From assembly GCA_045107045.1 (NCBI GenBank), contig JBGCFR010000001.1, positions 1 to 64,000 of the forward strand: a DNA stretch of 64,000 nt, in the 5' to 3' direction. Positions 17,596-27,062 of this stretch are shown here, in pieces. The number at the start of each line of letters is the position of its first letter. Position 1 is the first letter of the stretch. The stretch comes from Putridiphycobacter sp045107045 (GTDB lineage: Bacteria > Bacteroidota > Bacteroidia > Flavobacteriales_D > Crocinitomicaceae). A program made the position numbers and the translations under genes. The notes under the pieces are model-generated. The model saw nothing but the letters and a program-made list of their open reading frames with translations, was not told the origin of the DNA and made no database searches.

Positions 17596-20500
17596 TTATC
17601 TCAAAAGGCTAACATGACCAACAAGTAATTGTCGTTCATCATTTAGATCAGTATAATGAATTTTCCATACGTAGAGACCATCTTGCGCTAGTTGACCAGC
17701 ATAGTATCCGTCCCATGCTCCTTCAGGATCGTATGTAATAAAAACAACTTCTCCCCATCTATTATAAATTATCATTTCAAACTCTTCAATATTGTGGGTA
17801 ACTGCTTTGAATACATTATTAAACTCATTTCCATCAGGGGTAAAAGCATTAGGAACATAAATTAGTGGGCTATAAAAGATAGCTACTTCATCACTCGTCG
17901 TGCATCCATTATTATCAGTTAGAACGGCAATATATTTGTCATTTCGGGGTGGGAATACTTCTGTTTCTTTACAGGTAGTGCAATTGATGAAGCTTTTAGG
18001 AAACCATTCAACATTACCATCTCCTATTGCCCAAATTGGGACTAAATCACCTTGAACAGCGTATACGTCAGACGATACTTCTAATCTTGGTTTATCAAAT
18101 ACTGTTATACGAAATCCGGTGGTATCTGAACATCCAATTTCATCTGAAACTTTTACGGTGTACCAAGTTGTTTTTGATGGACTGGCCACTGTAACAGCTG
18201 AGTTCGGATTTGCAACTTTATAGGTTGGTTTCCAAGTGTAAGTTACACCACCATCCGCCCATAAAGCTACTGGTTCATTTGGGCAAACTGTTGTGTCAGG
18301 TCGAATAATTGGTTCAACATCATTAACTTGGATGAATATGCTGCTAAAATTGGTACCACAGGAATTAGTAAAACTAATAGAGTAGGTTGTGTCAACTTCA
18401 GGCCACACAGTTGGATTGTATACATTGAGAGCACTGATATTATAGTTTGGTGTCCAGTTATAGCTATTTGCACCAGAAGCAATAATTTGCGCAGAATTTC
18501 CTAAACATATTGATTTGGCTGGTGGTAGCACGGGAACTGGCAAGCCTTCATCCACTTGGACTAAAACAAAATTAGTATCTAAGCATCCATCAGGTGTTGT
18601 GACAATCACTTCGTACCCTGTTGAGTTATTAGGACTTGCGAGAGGACTTGAGGAGGTTGAATCATCAAGAGTAAGTCCAGGAGTCCAGTTATATGTTCCA
18701 CCACCCGAAGCAAAAATAGCTGCAAAATCAGGACTTGAAGGAGTCACACGACAAATAGTAGTATCACCTCCGGCACCAGTAATCACATCATAAGTCCAAA
18801 CATCTACATTCAGAGTTGTTGTTCCACATTGACCTGTTATATCAACACTTATTGAAGTATCGCTTGAAATAGTTCCTATGGGAGATTGTAAGTTAGGATC
18901 ATTGAATAAACCTGGAGGAGACCAAAGAAATGTGGTACCACCTGTTGCTTGAAGTTGGACTTGTGTTCCTGGACAGATGGTGTCTTCAAAAGCATAGGCT
19001 TCATAAATAGGTTGAATGATTTCTACTTGGGTATATGCAGTGTCTGGAGTATAGCAGCCATTACTATCAGAGACCACCAACATAACATTATAAATCCCAG
19101 GTCCAGGATATAGATGAGTTGGAGAAAAAGCGATTATGCTATCTCCATCTCCGAAAAACCATTGAAAAGTGTTCCCATTAACACTTGTATTATTAAATAT
19201 GGTGGCATTTGGCAAGCATGTAATAGGCAGAGGTGTACCCAAAACTGCCTCAATTTTCGATAAATCAAAAACGAATCCTGCCATATTACAGTTAGATGAT
19301 GAGTTTGTTTCAGAGTAGGCACCAGGAGTAGTTGGAAATCCATTGTCAAGACCTTGACAAGCTGCACAAACAGCATGAAATATTTTGCCTCCTTTTGAAA
19401 AACGACTGGTTCCTCCATCAACATGATCTCCCTGTTGCCCAGATTGATTTGTATTCCCCATAAATGTTGCATACTTTAGGCCTACCATATCAGATTCAAA
19501 TAGACCAAGCCAAAAATTATTACCAGAAGTCGTATTTTGAAAGGCATCCGGAGTGAGAGGAAAACCAGCGGATGTACTACCAACAGCATTGGCAGTATTG
19601 GTAACTCCTCCCCATCCTGCCACATAAATTTCGTAGCAATCACTAACCAAAAAAGCAGTAGGAGAGATTTCAACATTTCCGGTGCTAGCTCCAAAAACAG
19701 AAGACCACTCAGTACTTGTCAGATTGTTATCTAGTTTATGAATGAACTGACCACTATTATTATTATTATAAATACCGGCTGTTATTGGGTAGTTTCCATT
19801 GGTTTGTCCATAAAGATAAACTTTGTCATCAAGGTCTAATTGAACAAAATACGATTGGTCATAACCACTAGTTCCGATATAAGAAGCCTTTGGATTAGCA
19901 TAGTTGGGGCCTTCCAGTTTAATAACGTATCCATCAGTTGTTCCACCAAGAAAACTCGCATTTAATTGTCCGGCTGTAAAAGGAAAATTGCCACTTGTCG
20001 TGCCACCAGTCATAAATAAATCTCCAATAGATGATAACTGAATGGAATTACCAGACTCCAAGCCACTGCCACCTACATAGGAACTATACATGATATTTGA
20101 TAAGGTGTTATTTAATTTAATAAAAACAGCATCTTGTGCGCCGCTAAGAGATGTTTGGAATCCACCTACCACAGGGAAATCAGATGACCTAGTAGTTGAG
20201 CTTATATAAACTGTACTATTTGGGCCAACTATAATTTCACCTCGCAAAAGATCACCATAATTAAATGCAATATCATCTCCAGCAACTGAATTACCAGCAT
20301 TGGAGATTCCATCATTTTCCGATCCTCCAATAAAGGTACCATTCAGTATTGAACTACCATTCGGATTTAATTTAATAACGTATAAGTCAGACCCAGCGTT
20401 AAAGTTAATACCATCTACTGACGTATTTGGAAAACCATTAATTAGAGGTGAACCCCCTAGAAATGTTGTTTGATATCCATTTGCAGGAATAGGAAAGTTA

Positions 20501-21528
20501 CTTGAAGATGTTGCCCCCATTAGGAATATCTGGTTAATGTCGTTTACAATTACACTATGAGGAGTTTCGCTACCAGAGCCACCAATGTAAGTTGAAAACT
20601 CTAATGCTGAACCATTAGCATTAAATTTAGTTAATCCAATATCCACTTGGCCACCATTAAATGTGTTATTGCTTAGCCCACCTGCAGTGGGATAGCCTCC
20701 TCCAAAAACAATTCCTGCTGCAATGAGTTTATCATCAAGATCAGGGCATGCAGTCATTCCCCAATTATCACTAGTTGAGCCAGTAAAAGTTGAAAATAAG
20801 AGTACAGGGTCAATAACTAAAGGTAAATCAGTATCATAATCTTCTGGAAAGTTGAAGCTTACAGTTTTATTTTCAAGCACATAGTCACATGTTATTTCCC
20901 TTTTAATTCCATTTATAATTTGATATGCATAGGGCTTACTTTCTGTAATAGTACCCAGAGAAGTTGTAATCACTATTGCTCCTTCAACAATTTCAATAGA
21001 TTCTTGTCCAGTGTATTTTACTCTATATTGAGAAACATCAGCATTACTTTTTACTATAATGTCGTATTTTAGGGTTTGATCTGATTCATATAAGTTCAGA
21101 TTTATCCCATTATATAATTCAACATAATTAACCTCATTGAAAAGGCGTAAATTTTTAACCCACTTTGTTGAGTCATTTCCTATCAAATAATTTTCGACAT
21201 GCGAGGATGGACCAATTTCATTAAAACTTACTGCTGGGTTGGCATCAAGAAATTCTGTTTTTACAACATGCTTTGAAAATGATTTCACTTTGTCATCATG
21301 GTCATGACCATCCTTGTGATTATGTTTATCCAATATTTCTCCTGCATTATGGTATTGGTATGTAAAACCCGATTTTTCTAAAAATAATTCCCCACTTGGT
21401 ACTTTTATAAGGTATTCAACATTTTGATGCCATTGTCCTTTATTAGGCTTAATCCATATATTCCCTTGAGCTACAACATTATATGTTGTAAATAGAAGAA
21501 AGGTGAGAATGATGGATCGTACACTCAT
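17596..21528 (-). CDS. Large secreted SBBP/PKD-repeat protein with gliding-motility-type C-terminal domain
   Basis: A 1310-residue exported protein with signal peptide MSVRSIILTFLLFTTYNVVAQ. The N-terminal 230 residues carry the block KPNKGQWHQNVEYLIKVPSG, seen ahead of SBBP beta-propeller repeats. Repeats of the type STYIGGSGSETPHS and SYVGGSGLESGNS follow to about 700. Next are a PKD domain (FQWFFGDGDSIIAFSPTHLYP) and several Ig-like YNWTP repeats. The end is a CHU_C/type B T9SS domain (IYVPNAFTPDGNEFNNVF, RWGEVVF, DGYYAGQLAQDGLYVWKI). It is likely a secreted or surface-attached adhesin-like protein. It has no enzyme motif that I can see. SPOR gene 35 bases upstream, possibly co-transcribed. 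Confidence 0.9.
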   Translation of the reverse strand: MSVRSIILTFLLFTTYNVVAQGNIWIKPNKGQWHQNVEYLIKVPSGELFLEKSGFTYQYHNAGEILDKHNHKDGHDHDDKVKSFSKHVVKTEFLDANPAVSFNEIGPSSHVENYLIGNDSTKWVKNLRLFNEVNYVELYNGINLNLYESDQTLKYDIIVKSNADVSQYRVKYTGQESIEIVEGAIVITTSLGTITESKPYAYQIINGIKREITCDYVLENKTVSFNFPEDYDTDLPLVIDPVLLFSTFTGSTSDNWGMTACPDLDDKLIAAGIVFGGGYPTAGGLSNNTFNGGQVDIGLTKFNANGSALEFSTYIGGSGSETPHSVIVNDINQIFLMGATSSSNFPIPANGYQTTFLGGSPLINGFPNTSVDGINFNAGSDLYVIKLNPNGSSILNGTFIGGSENDGISNAGNSVAGDDIAFNYGDLLRGEIIVGPNSTVYISSTTRSSDFPVVGGFQTSLSGAQDAVFIKLNNTLSNIMYSSYVGGSGLESGNSIQLSSIGDLFMTGGTTSGNFPFTAGQLNASFLGGTTDGYVIKLEGPNYANPKASYIGTSGYDQSYFVQLDLDDKVYLYGQTNGNYPITAGIYNNNNSGQFIHKLDNNLTSTEWSSVFGASTGNVEISPTAFLVSDCYEIYVAGWGGVTNTANAVGSTSAGFPLTPDAFQNTTSGNNFWLGLFESDMVGLKYATFMGNTNQSGQQGDHVDGGTSRFSKGGKIFHAVCAACQGLDNGFPTTPGAYSETNSSSNCNMAGFVFDLSKIEAVLGTPLPITCLPNATIFNNTSVNGNTFQWFFGDGDSIIAFSPTHLYPGPGIYNVMLVVSDSNGCYTPDTAYTQVEIIQPIYEAYAFEDTICPGTQVQLQATGGTTFLWSPPGLFNDPNLQSPIGTISSDTSISVDITGQCGTTTLNVDVWTYDVITGAGGDTTICRVTPSSPDFAAIFASGGGTYNWTPGLTLDDSTSSSPLASPNNSTGYEVIVTTPDGCLDTNFVLVQVDEGLPVPVLPPAKSICLGNSAQIIASGANSYNWTPNYNISALNVYNPTVWPEVDTTYSISFTNSCGTNFSSIFIQVNDVEPIIRPDTTVCPNEPVALWADGGVTYTWKPTYKVANPNSAVTVASPSKTTWYTVKVSDEIGCSDTTGFRITVFDKPRLEVSSDVYAVQGDLVPIWAIGDGNVEWFPKSFINCTTCKETEVFPPRNDKYIAVLTDNNGCTTSDEVAIFYSPLIYVPNAFTPDGNEFNNVFKAVTHNIEEFEMIIYNRWGEVVFITYDPEGAWDGYYAGQLAQDGLYVWKIHYTDLNDERQLLVGHVSLLR

Positions 21529-21563
21529 ATTTTATACCGTATGTGATAAGACGGAAAATTAGA

Positions 21564-22064
21564 CTAATTGGTTGTCTCTTTAACAGGTTTTTTTAAAGCG
21601 GGAAGCTCTATATTATCTTTTATAATAATACATGTTGGATAATTTCTTAATAACTCCTGTTTCAATTTCTCTGCTTCAAGCTTTGTTCTAAAGTTCCCTA
21701 CCCTAACTCTGTAGTTTGGCGCTAAGTAATCTAAATAGGCTTCGTGTTCGTTATATTGTGAAATAAAATTGGCTTTTTGGCCTAGCGCAACAGATTTATT
21801 TTCATTAAAATAAATCTGAACTCTAAAGCCTGAAATTCTAACATTTTCAAGATTAGATTTATTTTTCCCTACAAACTCTGTAATTTCGTGTAGTTCTCTA
21901 TTATGACTAAACTTAACTTTCCCATTTTCATTACCATTAAAATCTAATTTTGGCAATGAATCTGAAATAGAAAGTGTGTCGTTACTTGGAAAAGCTAATG
22001 ACTTGTCTTGGGAAAACAAAAACCCAGTTGCAAAGATCATTAAGGTACTAAAAAGGAGCTTCAT
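21564..22064 (-). CDS. SPOR domain-containing exported protein
   Basis: A 166-residue protein with a signal peptide (MKLLFSTLMIFATGFLFSQ), a short low-complexity linker, and a C-terminal SPOR-type fold. The repeats of that fold are GFRVQIYFNENKSVALGQKA and YRVRVGNFRTKLEAEKLKQE. SPOR domains bind denuded glycan strands of peptidoglycan, often at septa. Here the short form points to a periplasmic peptidoglycan-binding protein. It lies 35 bases upstream of the large surface-protein gene on the same strand. Confidence 0.85.
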   Translation of the reverse strand: MKLLFSTLMIFATGFLFSQDKSLAFPSNDTLSISDSLPKLDFNGNENGKVKFSHNRELHEITEFVGKNKSNLENVRISGFRVQIYFNENKSVALGQKANFISQYNEHEAYLDYLAPNYRVRVGNFRTKLEAEKLKQELLRNYPTCIIIKDNIELPALKKPVKETTN

Positions 22065-22080
22065 ATTGTTTCTTTAGTTA

Positions 22081-22088
22081 CAAATGTA
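22081..22088 (-). promoter_or_regulatory. Putative -7 box of the SPOR gene
   Basis: TACATTTG on the minus strand fits TAnnTTTG and is 16 bases from the SPOR gene ATG. No convincing -33 element is seen. Confidence 0.4.
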
Positions 22089-22136
22089 AGTATTTTTGAA
22101 ATATATCATATTTTGTGCCAAATTGGATATGATATA

Positions 22137-22156
22137 ATGGTGAATTATGGTGAATT
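22137..22156. repeat. Short tandem direct repeat (10 bases x 2)
   Basis: ATGGTGAATT occurs twice in a row in the 244-base divergent region between the SPOR gene and actA. Apart from this and the two -7 boxes I see nothing else in that region. It might be a regulator half-site pair or chance. Confidence 0.4.
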
Positions 22157-22251
22157 ATTATTTCTTAAAAATTTTTAATTTAGAACCATTCTAAATTAAT
22201 AACGTCCTGTCAAAAAACTTAGCAAATATTAGAATAACATGGCTATTGTTA

Positions 22252-22259
22252 TAATTTTG
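22252..22259 (+). promoter_or_regulatory. Putative -7 box of the act-cox respiratory operon
   Basis: TAATTTTG fits TAnnTTTG and is 49 bases upstream of the actA ATG. It is the only good box on the + strand near the operon start. No clear TTG lies at -33. Confidence 0.4.
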
Positions 22260-22308
22260 TGGTCAATTAGGTAAAAAGTAAGTTACTAAAAGAACAAAAA
22301 TTTCGCCA

Positions 22309-23646
22309 ATGAAATTAATAAATAGACTAAAAATTAAAGGTTTAAAGTCGGTAGCGGTCATAGCCGCTTTCCTATTTTCTGTTGGAAATTCTGCTTTAGC
22401 TCAAGATGCTGCAAAGGGAGAAAAAGTATTTAAAGCCAATTGTGCAGCCTGTCATAAAATTGATAAAAAGTTGGTTGGTCCTGCACTCCAAGGCATGACA
22501 GCAAGGTGGGAGGAGAATTCTTCTGTTGAAAACATGTATTCTTGGATAAAGAATTCGCAGGTTTATGCTAAGTCCTCTGGAGATTCTTATGCGAAAGGTT
22601 TAATTGCAGAATATAACGGTAGCGTAATGACAGCTCAAGCTGTTTCGGATGAAGATATTACCGATTTGATTGAATATGTTAATACTTGGAAACCAAAAGT
22701 AAAGGCTACACCTGAAGGTCCAGCGGCAGTTGCTGCGGCAAATACTCCTGAAGCATCAAATTGGTTATGGTGGGTAATTGCAGGCTTGTTGTTAGTTGTG
22801 ATAATCGCAGTGTCTGGGGTAAGTAGAGACTTAAAGAATGCTGAATTAGATGAGGAAGGAAAGCCAATGATGGCTTCAGAGTCTTTTTTCCAGTCGTCAA
22901 GAAGATGGTTATGGCAAAATTTTAACATTGTATTCTTCTTCAGCTTTGTGCTTTTAATAGGTCTGCTCACGTTAGGATTTAGTGATTTACAACAAATTGG
23001 AGTATATGAAAATTATAAGCCAGAACAACCAGTTGCATACTCTCATAAATTACATGCCGGAACATTAGGCATAGAATGTAAATATTGTCATAATTCAGTT
23101 GAAAAATCAAAGTCAGCCGGTATACCAACAGTTAACGTGTGTATGAACTGTCACAAAGCTATTGGTGAAGGTGCAGAAACTGGAACTGAAGAGATTCAAA
23201 AGATATATGATGCTGCTGGGTTCGACAGAGAGAGCCTTGAGTATACTGGCGATACAGACCCAATTAGATGGGTGAAAGTTCACAATTTACCTGATCATGT
23301 TTACTTTAATCATTCTCAACATGTTAAAGTAGGTGGGTTGGATTGTAAACAGTGCCATGGTGATATGACAAAAGAAACAGTTGGCAGAGTAATGCCAATA
23401 GATGAGTTAAATGCCATAGATGAAAATAAAATTAAGTTTACTAGACCAACATTAACAATGGGTTGGTGTATTGAGTGTCACGGTGAAAAGGAAATCGATA
23501 TTAAGTCTGCTGATAAAGGGTCTTATTATAACGAAATTCATAAACGATTATTAACAGACAAGGATACCTATCAAAAGTATAAAGAGGACGGTAAAGTAAC
23601 AGTTGCTGAACTGGGTGGATGGGAATGTGCAAAATGTCATTATTAA
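22309..23646 (+). CDS. actA: Alternative complex III subunit A, hexahaem cytochrome c
   Basis: A 445-residue c-type cytochrome with six CxxCH haem sites. One lies in an N-terminal monohaem domain (CAACH 45-49) and five in a C-terminal multihaem part (257-261, 278-282, 346-350, 387-391, 440-444). A signal sequence ends near residue 31, and membrane helices are at about 151-171 and 204-224. ActA passes electrons from the iron-sulfur/quinol part of alternative complex III to cytochrome c or the oxidase. The N-terminal monohaem domain is an addition to the pentahaem form known from Rhodothermus. First gene of actABCDEF-coxBA. Confidence 0.93.
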   Translation: MKLINRLKIKGLKSVAVIAAFLFSVGNSALAQDAAKGEKVFKANCAACHKIDKKLVGPALQGMTARWEENSSVENMYSWIKNSQVYAKSSGDSYAKGLIAEYNGSVMTAQAVSDEDITDLIEYVNTWKPKVKATPEGPAAVAAANTPEASNWLWWVIAGLLLVVIIAVSGVSRDLKNAELDEEGKPMMASESFFQSSRRWLWQNFNIVFFFSFVLLIGLLTLGFSDLQQIGVYENYKPEQPVAYSHKLHAGTLGIECKYCHNSVEKSKSAGIPTVNVCMNCHKAIGEGAETGTEEIQKIYDAAGFDRESLEYTGDTDPIRWVKVHNLPDHVYFNHSQHVKVGGLDCKQCHGDMTKETVGRVMPIDELNAIDENKIKFTRPTLTMGWCIECHGEKEIDIKSADKGSYYNEIHKRLLTDKDTYQKYKEDGKVTVAELGGWECAKCHY

Positions 23647-23669
23647 TTCTGATTTTAGGATAATAGAAT

Positions 23670-26600
23670 ATGGAAACAAATAAAAAATACTGGAAAGGTC
23701 TCGAAGAATATAACGAAACGCCTGAATTTTTAGAAGGTTCGAAAACCGAATTTCCTGAAGAATTGAGTGTGGATGAGTTTTTATCTAATGATAAATTAGA
23801 TGAAAGTTCAACGAGTAGAAGAGATTTCTTAAAGTTCTTAGGATTCAGTGTTGCCGCTGCAACATTAGCAGCATGTGATGCTCCGGTTATCAAAGCCGTA
23901 CCATATGTTGTAAAGCCTGAACATATTACTCCTGGTATGCCTACATGGTACGCTTCATCTTATTATGATGGTTCTACATTTGCTAATATTTTGGTAAAAA
24001 CAAGAGAAGGGAGACCAATTTTCATTAAAGGAAACAAACATTTATCAAATTATACGAATTCAGCTAATCCAAGAGTTGTCGCTTCAGTTTTGTCACTTTA
24101 TGACAGTGAGAGGCTGAAAAGCCCAACTGTAAATGGAGAAAAAGCAGATTGGACAGTTGTAGATGCTAATTTAAAGTCTAAATTAAAAGGAATAGCAGAT
24201 AAAGGAGGGAAAATTGTTCTTTTATCAGGAACTGAAATTAGTCCTTCAACATTAACTATAATCCAAAAATTTAAAGAGGAATATGGTAATGCTGGAACTA
24301 ATCTTGAGATTGATGTAGAGGATGCTCCTAAAAGTACTGATGTAGTTTCGCATATTCAATATGATGCCGTTTCTTATCAAGGTGTAAGAAAAGCAAATGA
24401 ATCTTCATTTGGCAAGGCAGTTATTCCTGATTACGATTTTTCGAAAGCAAAAGTAATTGTAAGTCTAGCTGCAGATTTCTTAAATTCTTGGTTAATGTCT
24501 AATGAATATTCAGCGCAATATGCTGAAAGAAGAAATCCAGATGGAGAATGGATGAATAAGCATTTCCATTTCGAATCTAATATGTCTATTTCTGGATCGA
24601 ATGCAGATGTGAGAGGGATGATAAAACCATCTCAGCAACCTGCAGTGTTATCATTATTGCATAAAGAAATAATAGGTGCACCTTTAGCCGGCATAGATAC
24701 ATCAGTATTAAATGAAAAGGTAACTCAACAAATCAAGGCTGCTGCCAAAGCTTTAAAAGCGAATGCAGGTCATGGTTTATTAATTGCAGGTGCAACTGAT
24801 GAAGCATTTCAAACTGTTGTGAACGCAATTAATGCAAAGCTTAATAATTATACATCAACAATCAACCTGTCAAATCCTATTTATCTATTTAATTCAGAAA
24901 ATGATAAAATGGATGCGTTAGTGAAAGACATGAACGCAGGTAAAATAGATGCTATAATTACTTGGAATACAAACCCAATTTATAGCTATTCAAATGCAGA
25001 GTCTTTTAAAACTGGTTTAGCAAAAGTTGGTGTTAGTGTTGCCATTTCAGAGCATGCTGATGAAACGGCATCACTTTGTAAATATCAATTAGCTGCTAGC
25101 CATTCATTAGAAGCATGGAATGATTTTGCTCCAAAAATGGACACTTACACATTGGCTCAACCAACGATTCGACCATTATTTGATACTCGTTCAGCAGGTG
25201 AATCATTGATGATTTGGGCTGGAATGGGTACTCATTCAGGAAGAGACAGTAAATTATATTATGATTTTATTAAGTCCTTGTGGAAGCAATATGGCTATAC
25301 AGAAGAATCTAAATTTGACACATTTGACCAATATTGGAATGATGTAGTAAGAAACAGCGTTTCTGAATCATCTGCAATTGCTCCTGAGTCTGTATCCTTT
25401 GCTGGAAATGTAAATTCCGCTGCAAAATCGCTTGCCAAAATTAAGGCGAGTGCTTGGGAAATTAATTTATATGAAAAATCCGCTCTTGGAGATGGATCAA
25501 TGGCTGGTAACCCATGGTTGCAAGAAATGCCTGATTCCATTACAAAAGTAACTTGGGATAATTATATTACCATGTCACCAAAAGACATGGAAGAAAATGG
25601 ATATAGTACAGAATTAGGCCAAGAAAGCCCTTCTACTGTAGCTAAAGTTACCGTAAACGGCACAGAAGTAGAATTGCCAGTTTTCCCTCAACCAGGACAA
25701 GCTCATGGTACTATTGGTATTGCATTGGGTTATGGTAGAGGAGCAAATGGAGAAGCTATTGGGAAAGCTGCTTATCAAACTGAGCAGTATGGTGCTTTCA
25801 TGTCAGGACCAAACGGTGGAAAACAATCGATAGGAGCAAATGTTTATGGATGGCTAAATGAAACTTTCGCAGTTCAAAATGCTGAAATTACAAATACTGG
25901 AAATACATATAATTTAGCATGTACGCAAACACATGCAACGGTTATGGGCCGTAATTCAATTGTTAAAGAAACAACTTTAAATACGTATAAATCAAAAGAT
26001 TCATCTGCTTACAACCATAGGCATGTTTTGCATTCTGGATGGAATCATGATGAAAAACCTGTAACAGAATATAATTTATGGGATGAACATCCTGTAGAGA
26101 ATGTTGGACATAGGTGGGCTATGACAATTGACTTGAACGCCTGTAATGGATGTGGTACTTGTTTAATTGCTTGTCAATCGGAAAACAATGTACCTGTTGT
26201 TGGAAAGGATGAAGTGAGAAGAGGGCGGGAAATGCATTGGTTAAGAATTGACCGCTACTATGCATCTGATATTGAACCTGCAGTGGGAACAAAAGGAGAA
26301 AAATATAAGGAGGAAGGTTTTGCTGGATTGCAAGATCCTGCTGATGCGCCATCTGTTGTACATATGCCAATGATGTGTCAACATTGTAATCATGCACCTT
26401 GTGAAACTGTATGTCCTGTAGCGGCTACAACTCATTCAAACGAAGGTTTGAATATGATGGCTTACAACAGATGTATTGGAACTAGATATTGCGGTAATAA
26501 CTGTCCTTATAAAGTAAGACGTTTTAATTGGTTTGATTACCCATCTTACAGAAAATTCACTGAAATTAACCCAGCGCAAGATGATTTAGGCCGTATGGTG

Positions 26601-27029
26601 CTAAACCCGGATGTTGTGGTAAGAACAAGAGGTGTAATGGAGAAATGTTCTTTCTGTGTTCAAGAAATCCAAGGGGCTAAGTTAGTAGCTAAAAAAGAAG
26701 ACAGACCATTAGTAGATGCAGATGTGAATACTGCTTGTGCTGATGCTTGTCCAACTCACGCTCTTGCATTTGGTGATTGGAATGATACAAATTCTGAAGT
26801 TCATGAAAGTTCTAGCAGTCCTAGAGCATATCAGGCACTTGAAGAAGTTGGTGTGAAGCCTAATATATGGTATAAAGTTCAAGTTAGAAATGAAGATAAT
26901 GCTGCTTTAGCTGCTCTTCAAACAGAGCATCATGCACCTGAGGTTCATACTGAAGAACATGAAGTGGAACATACCGAGGGACATGATAGTCATGGAGCAG
27001 AAGAGACTCATGGACATGGTGGACATTAA
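23670..27029 (+). CDS. actB: Alternative complex III subunit B, Fe-S / molybdopterin-oxidoreductase-like
   Basis: A 1119-residue protein fusing a molybdopterin-oxidoreductase-like part to a ferredoxin-like part. A twin-arginine motif (SRRDFLKFLG, 49-58) lies behind an unusually long 48-residue leader, as in ActB homologues. Cys-rich iron-sulfur motifs sit at about 820-1035: CNGCGTCLIAC, CQHCNHAPCETVCP, CIGTRYCGNNCP, CSFCVQ and CADACP. The molybdopterin domain of ActB is thought not to bind cofactor. The protein ends in a His-rich tail with 10 His in the last 33 residues. It lies on the periplasmic face of the complex. Confidence 0.93.
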   Translation: METNKKYWKGLEEYNETPEFLEGSKTEFPEELSVDEFLSNDKLDESSTSRRDFLKFLGFSVAAATLAACDAPVIKAVPYVVKPEHITPGMPTWYASSYYDGSTFANILVKTREGRPIFIKGNKHLSNYTNSANPRVVASVLSLYDSERLKSPTVNGEKADWTVVDANLKSKLKGIADKGGKIVLLSGTEISPSTLTIIQKFKEEYGNAGTNLEIDVEDAPKSTDVVSHIQYDAVSYQGVRKANESSFGKAVIPDYDFSKAKVIVSLAADFLNSWLMSNEYSAQYAERRNPDGEWMNKHFHFESNMSISGSNADVRGMIKPSQQPAVLSLLHKEIIGAPLAGIDTSVLNEKVTQQIKAAAKALKANAGHGLLIAGATDEAFQTVVNAINAKLNNYTSTINLSNPIYLFNSENDKMDALVKDMNAGKIDAIITWNTNPIYSYSNAESFKTGLAKVGVSVAISEHADETASLCKYQLAASHSLEAWNDFAPKMDTYTLAQPTIRPLFDTRSAGESLMIWAGMGTHSGRDSKLYYDFIKSLWKQYGYTEESKFDTFDQYWNDVVRNSVSESSAIAPESVSFAGNVNSAAKSLAKIKASAWEINLYEKSALGDGSMAGNPWLQEMPDSITKVTWDNYITMSPKDMEENGYSTELGQESPSTVAKVTVNGTEVELPVFPQPGQAHGTIGIALGYGRGANGEAIGKAAYQTEQYGAFMSGPNGGKQSIGANVYGWLNETFAVQNAEITNTGNTYNLACTQTHATVMGRNSIVKETTLNTYKSKDSSAYNHRHVLHSGWNHDEKPVTEYNLWDEHPVENVGHRWAMTIDLNACNGCGTCLIACQSENNVPVVGKDEVRRGREMHWLRIDRYYASDIEPAVGTKGEKYKEEGFAGLQDPADAPSVVHMPMMCQHCNHAPCETVCPVAATTHSNEGLNMMAYNRCIGTRYCGNNCPYKVRRFNWFDYPSYRKFTEINPAQDDLGRMVLNPDVVVRTRGVMEKCSFCVQEIQGAKLVAKKEDRPLVDADVNTACADACPTHALAFGDWNDTNSEVHESSSSPRAYQALEEVGVKPNIWYKVQVRNEDNAALAALQTEHHAPEVHTEEHEVEHTEGHDSHGAEETHGHGGH

Positions 27030-27062
27030 TAATAAAATTGAGTTTAATATAAACAAAGGATA

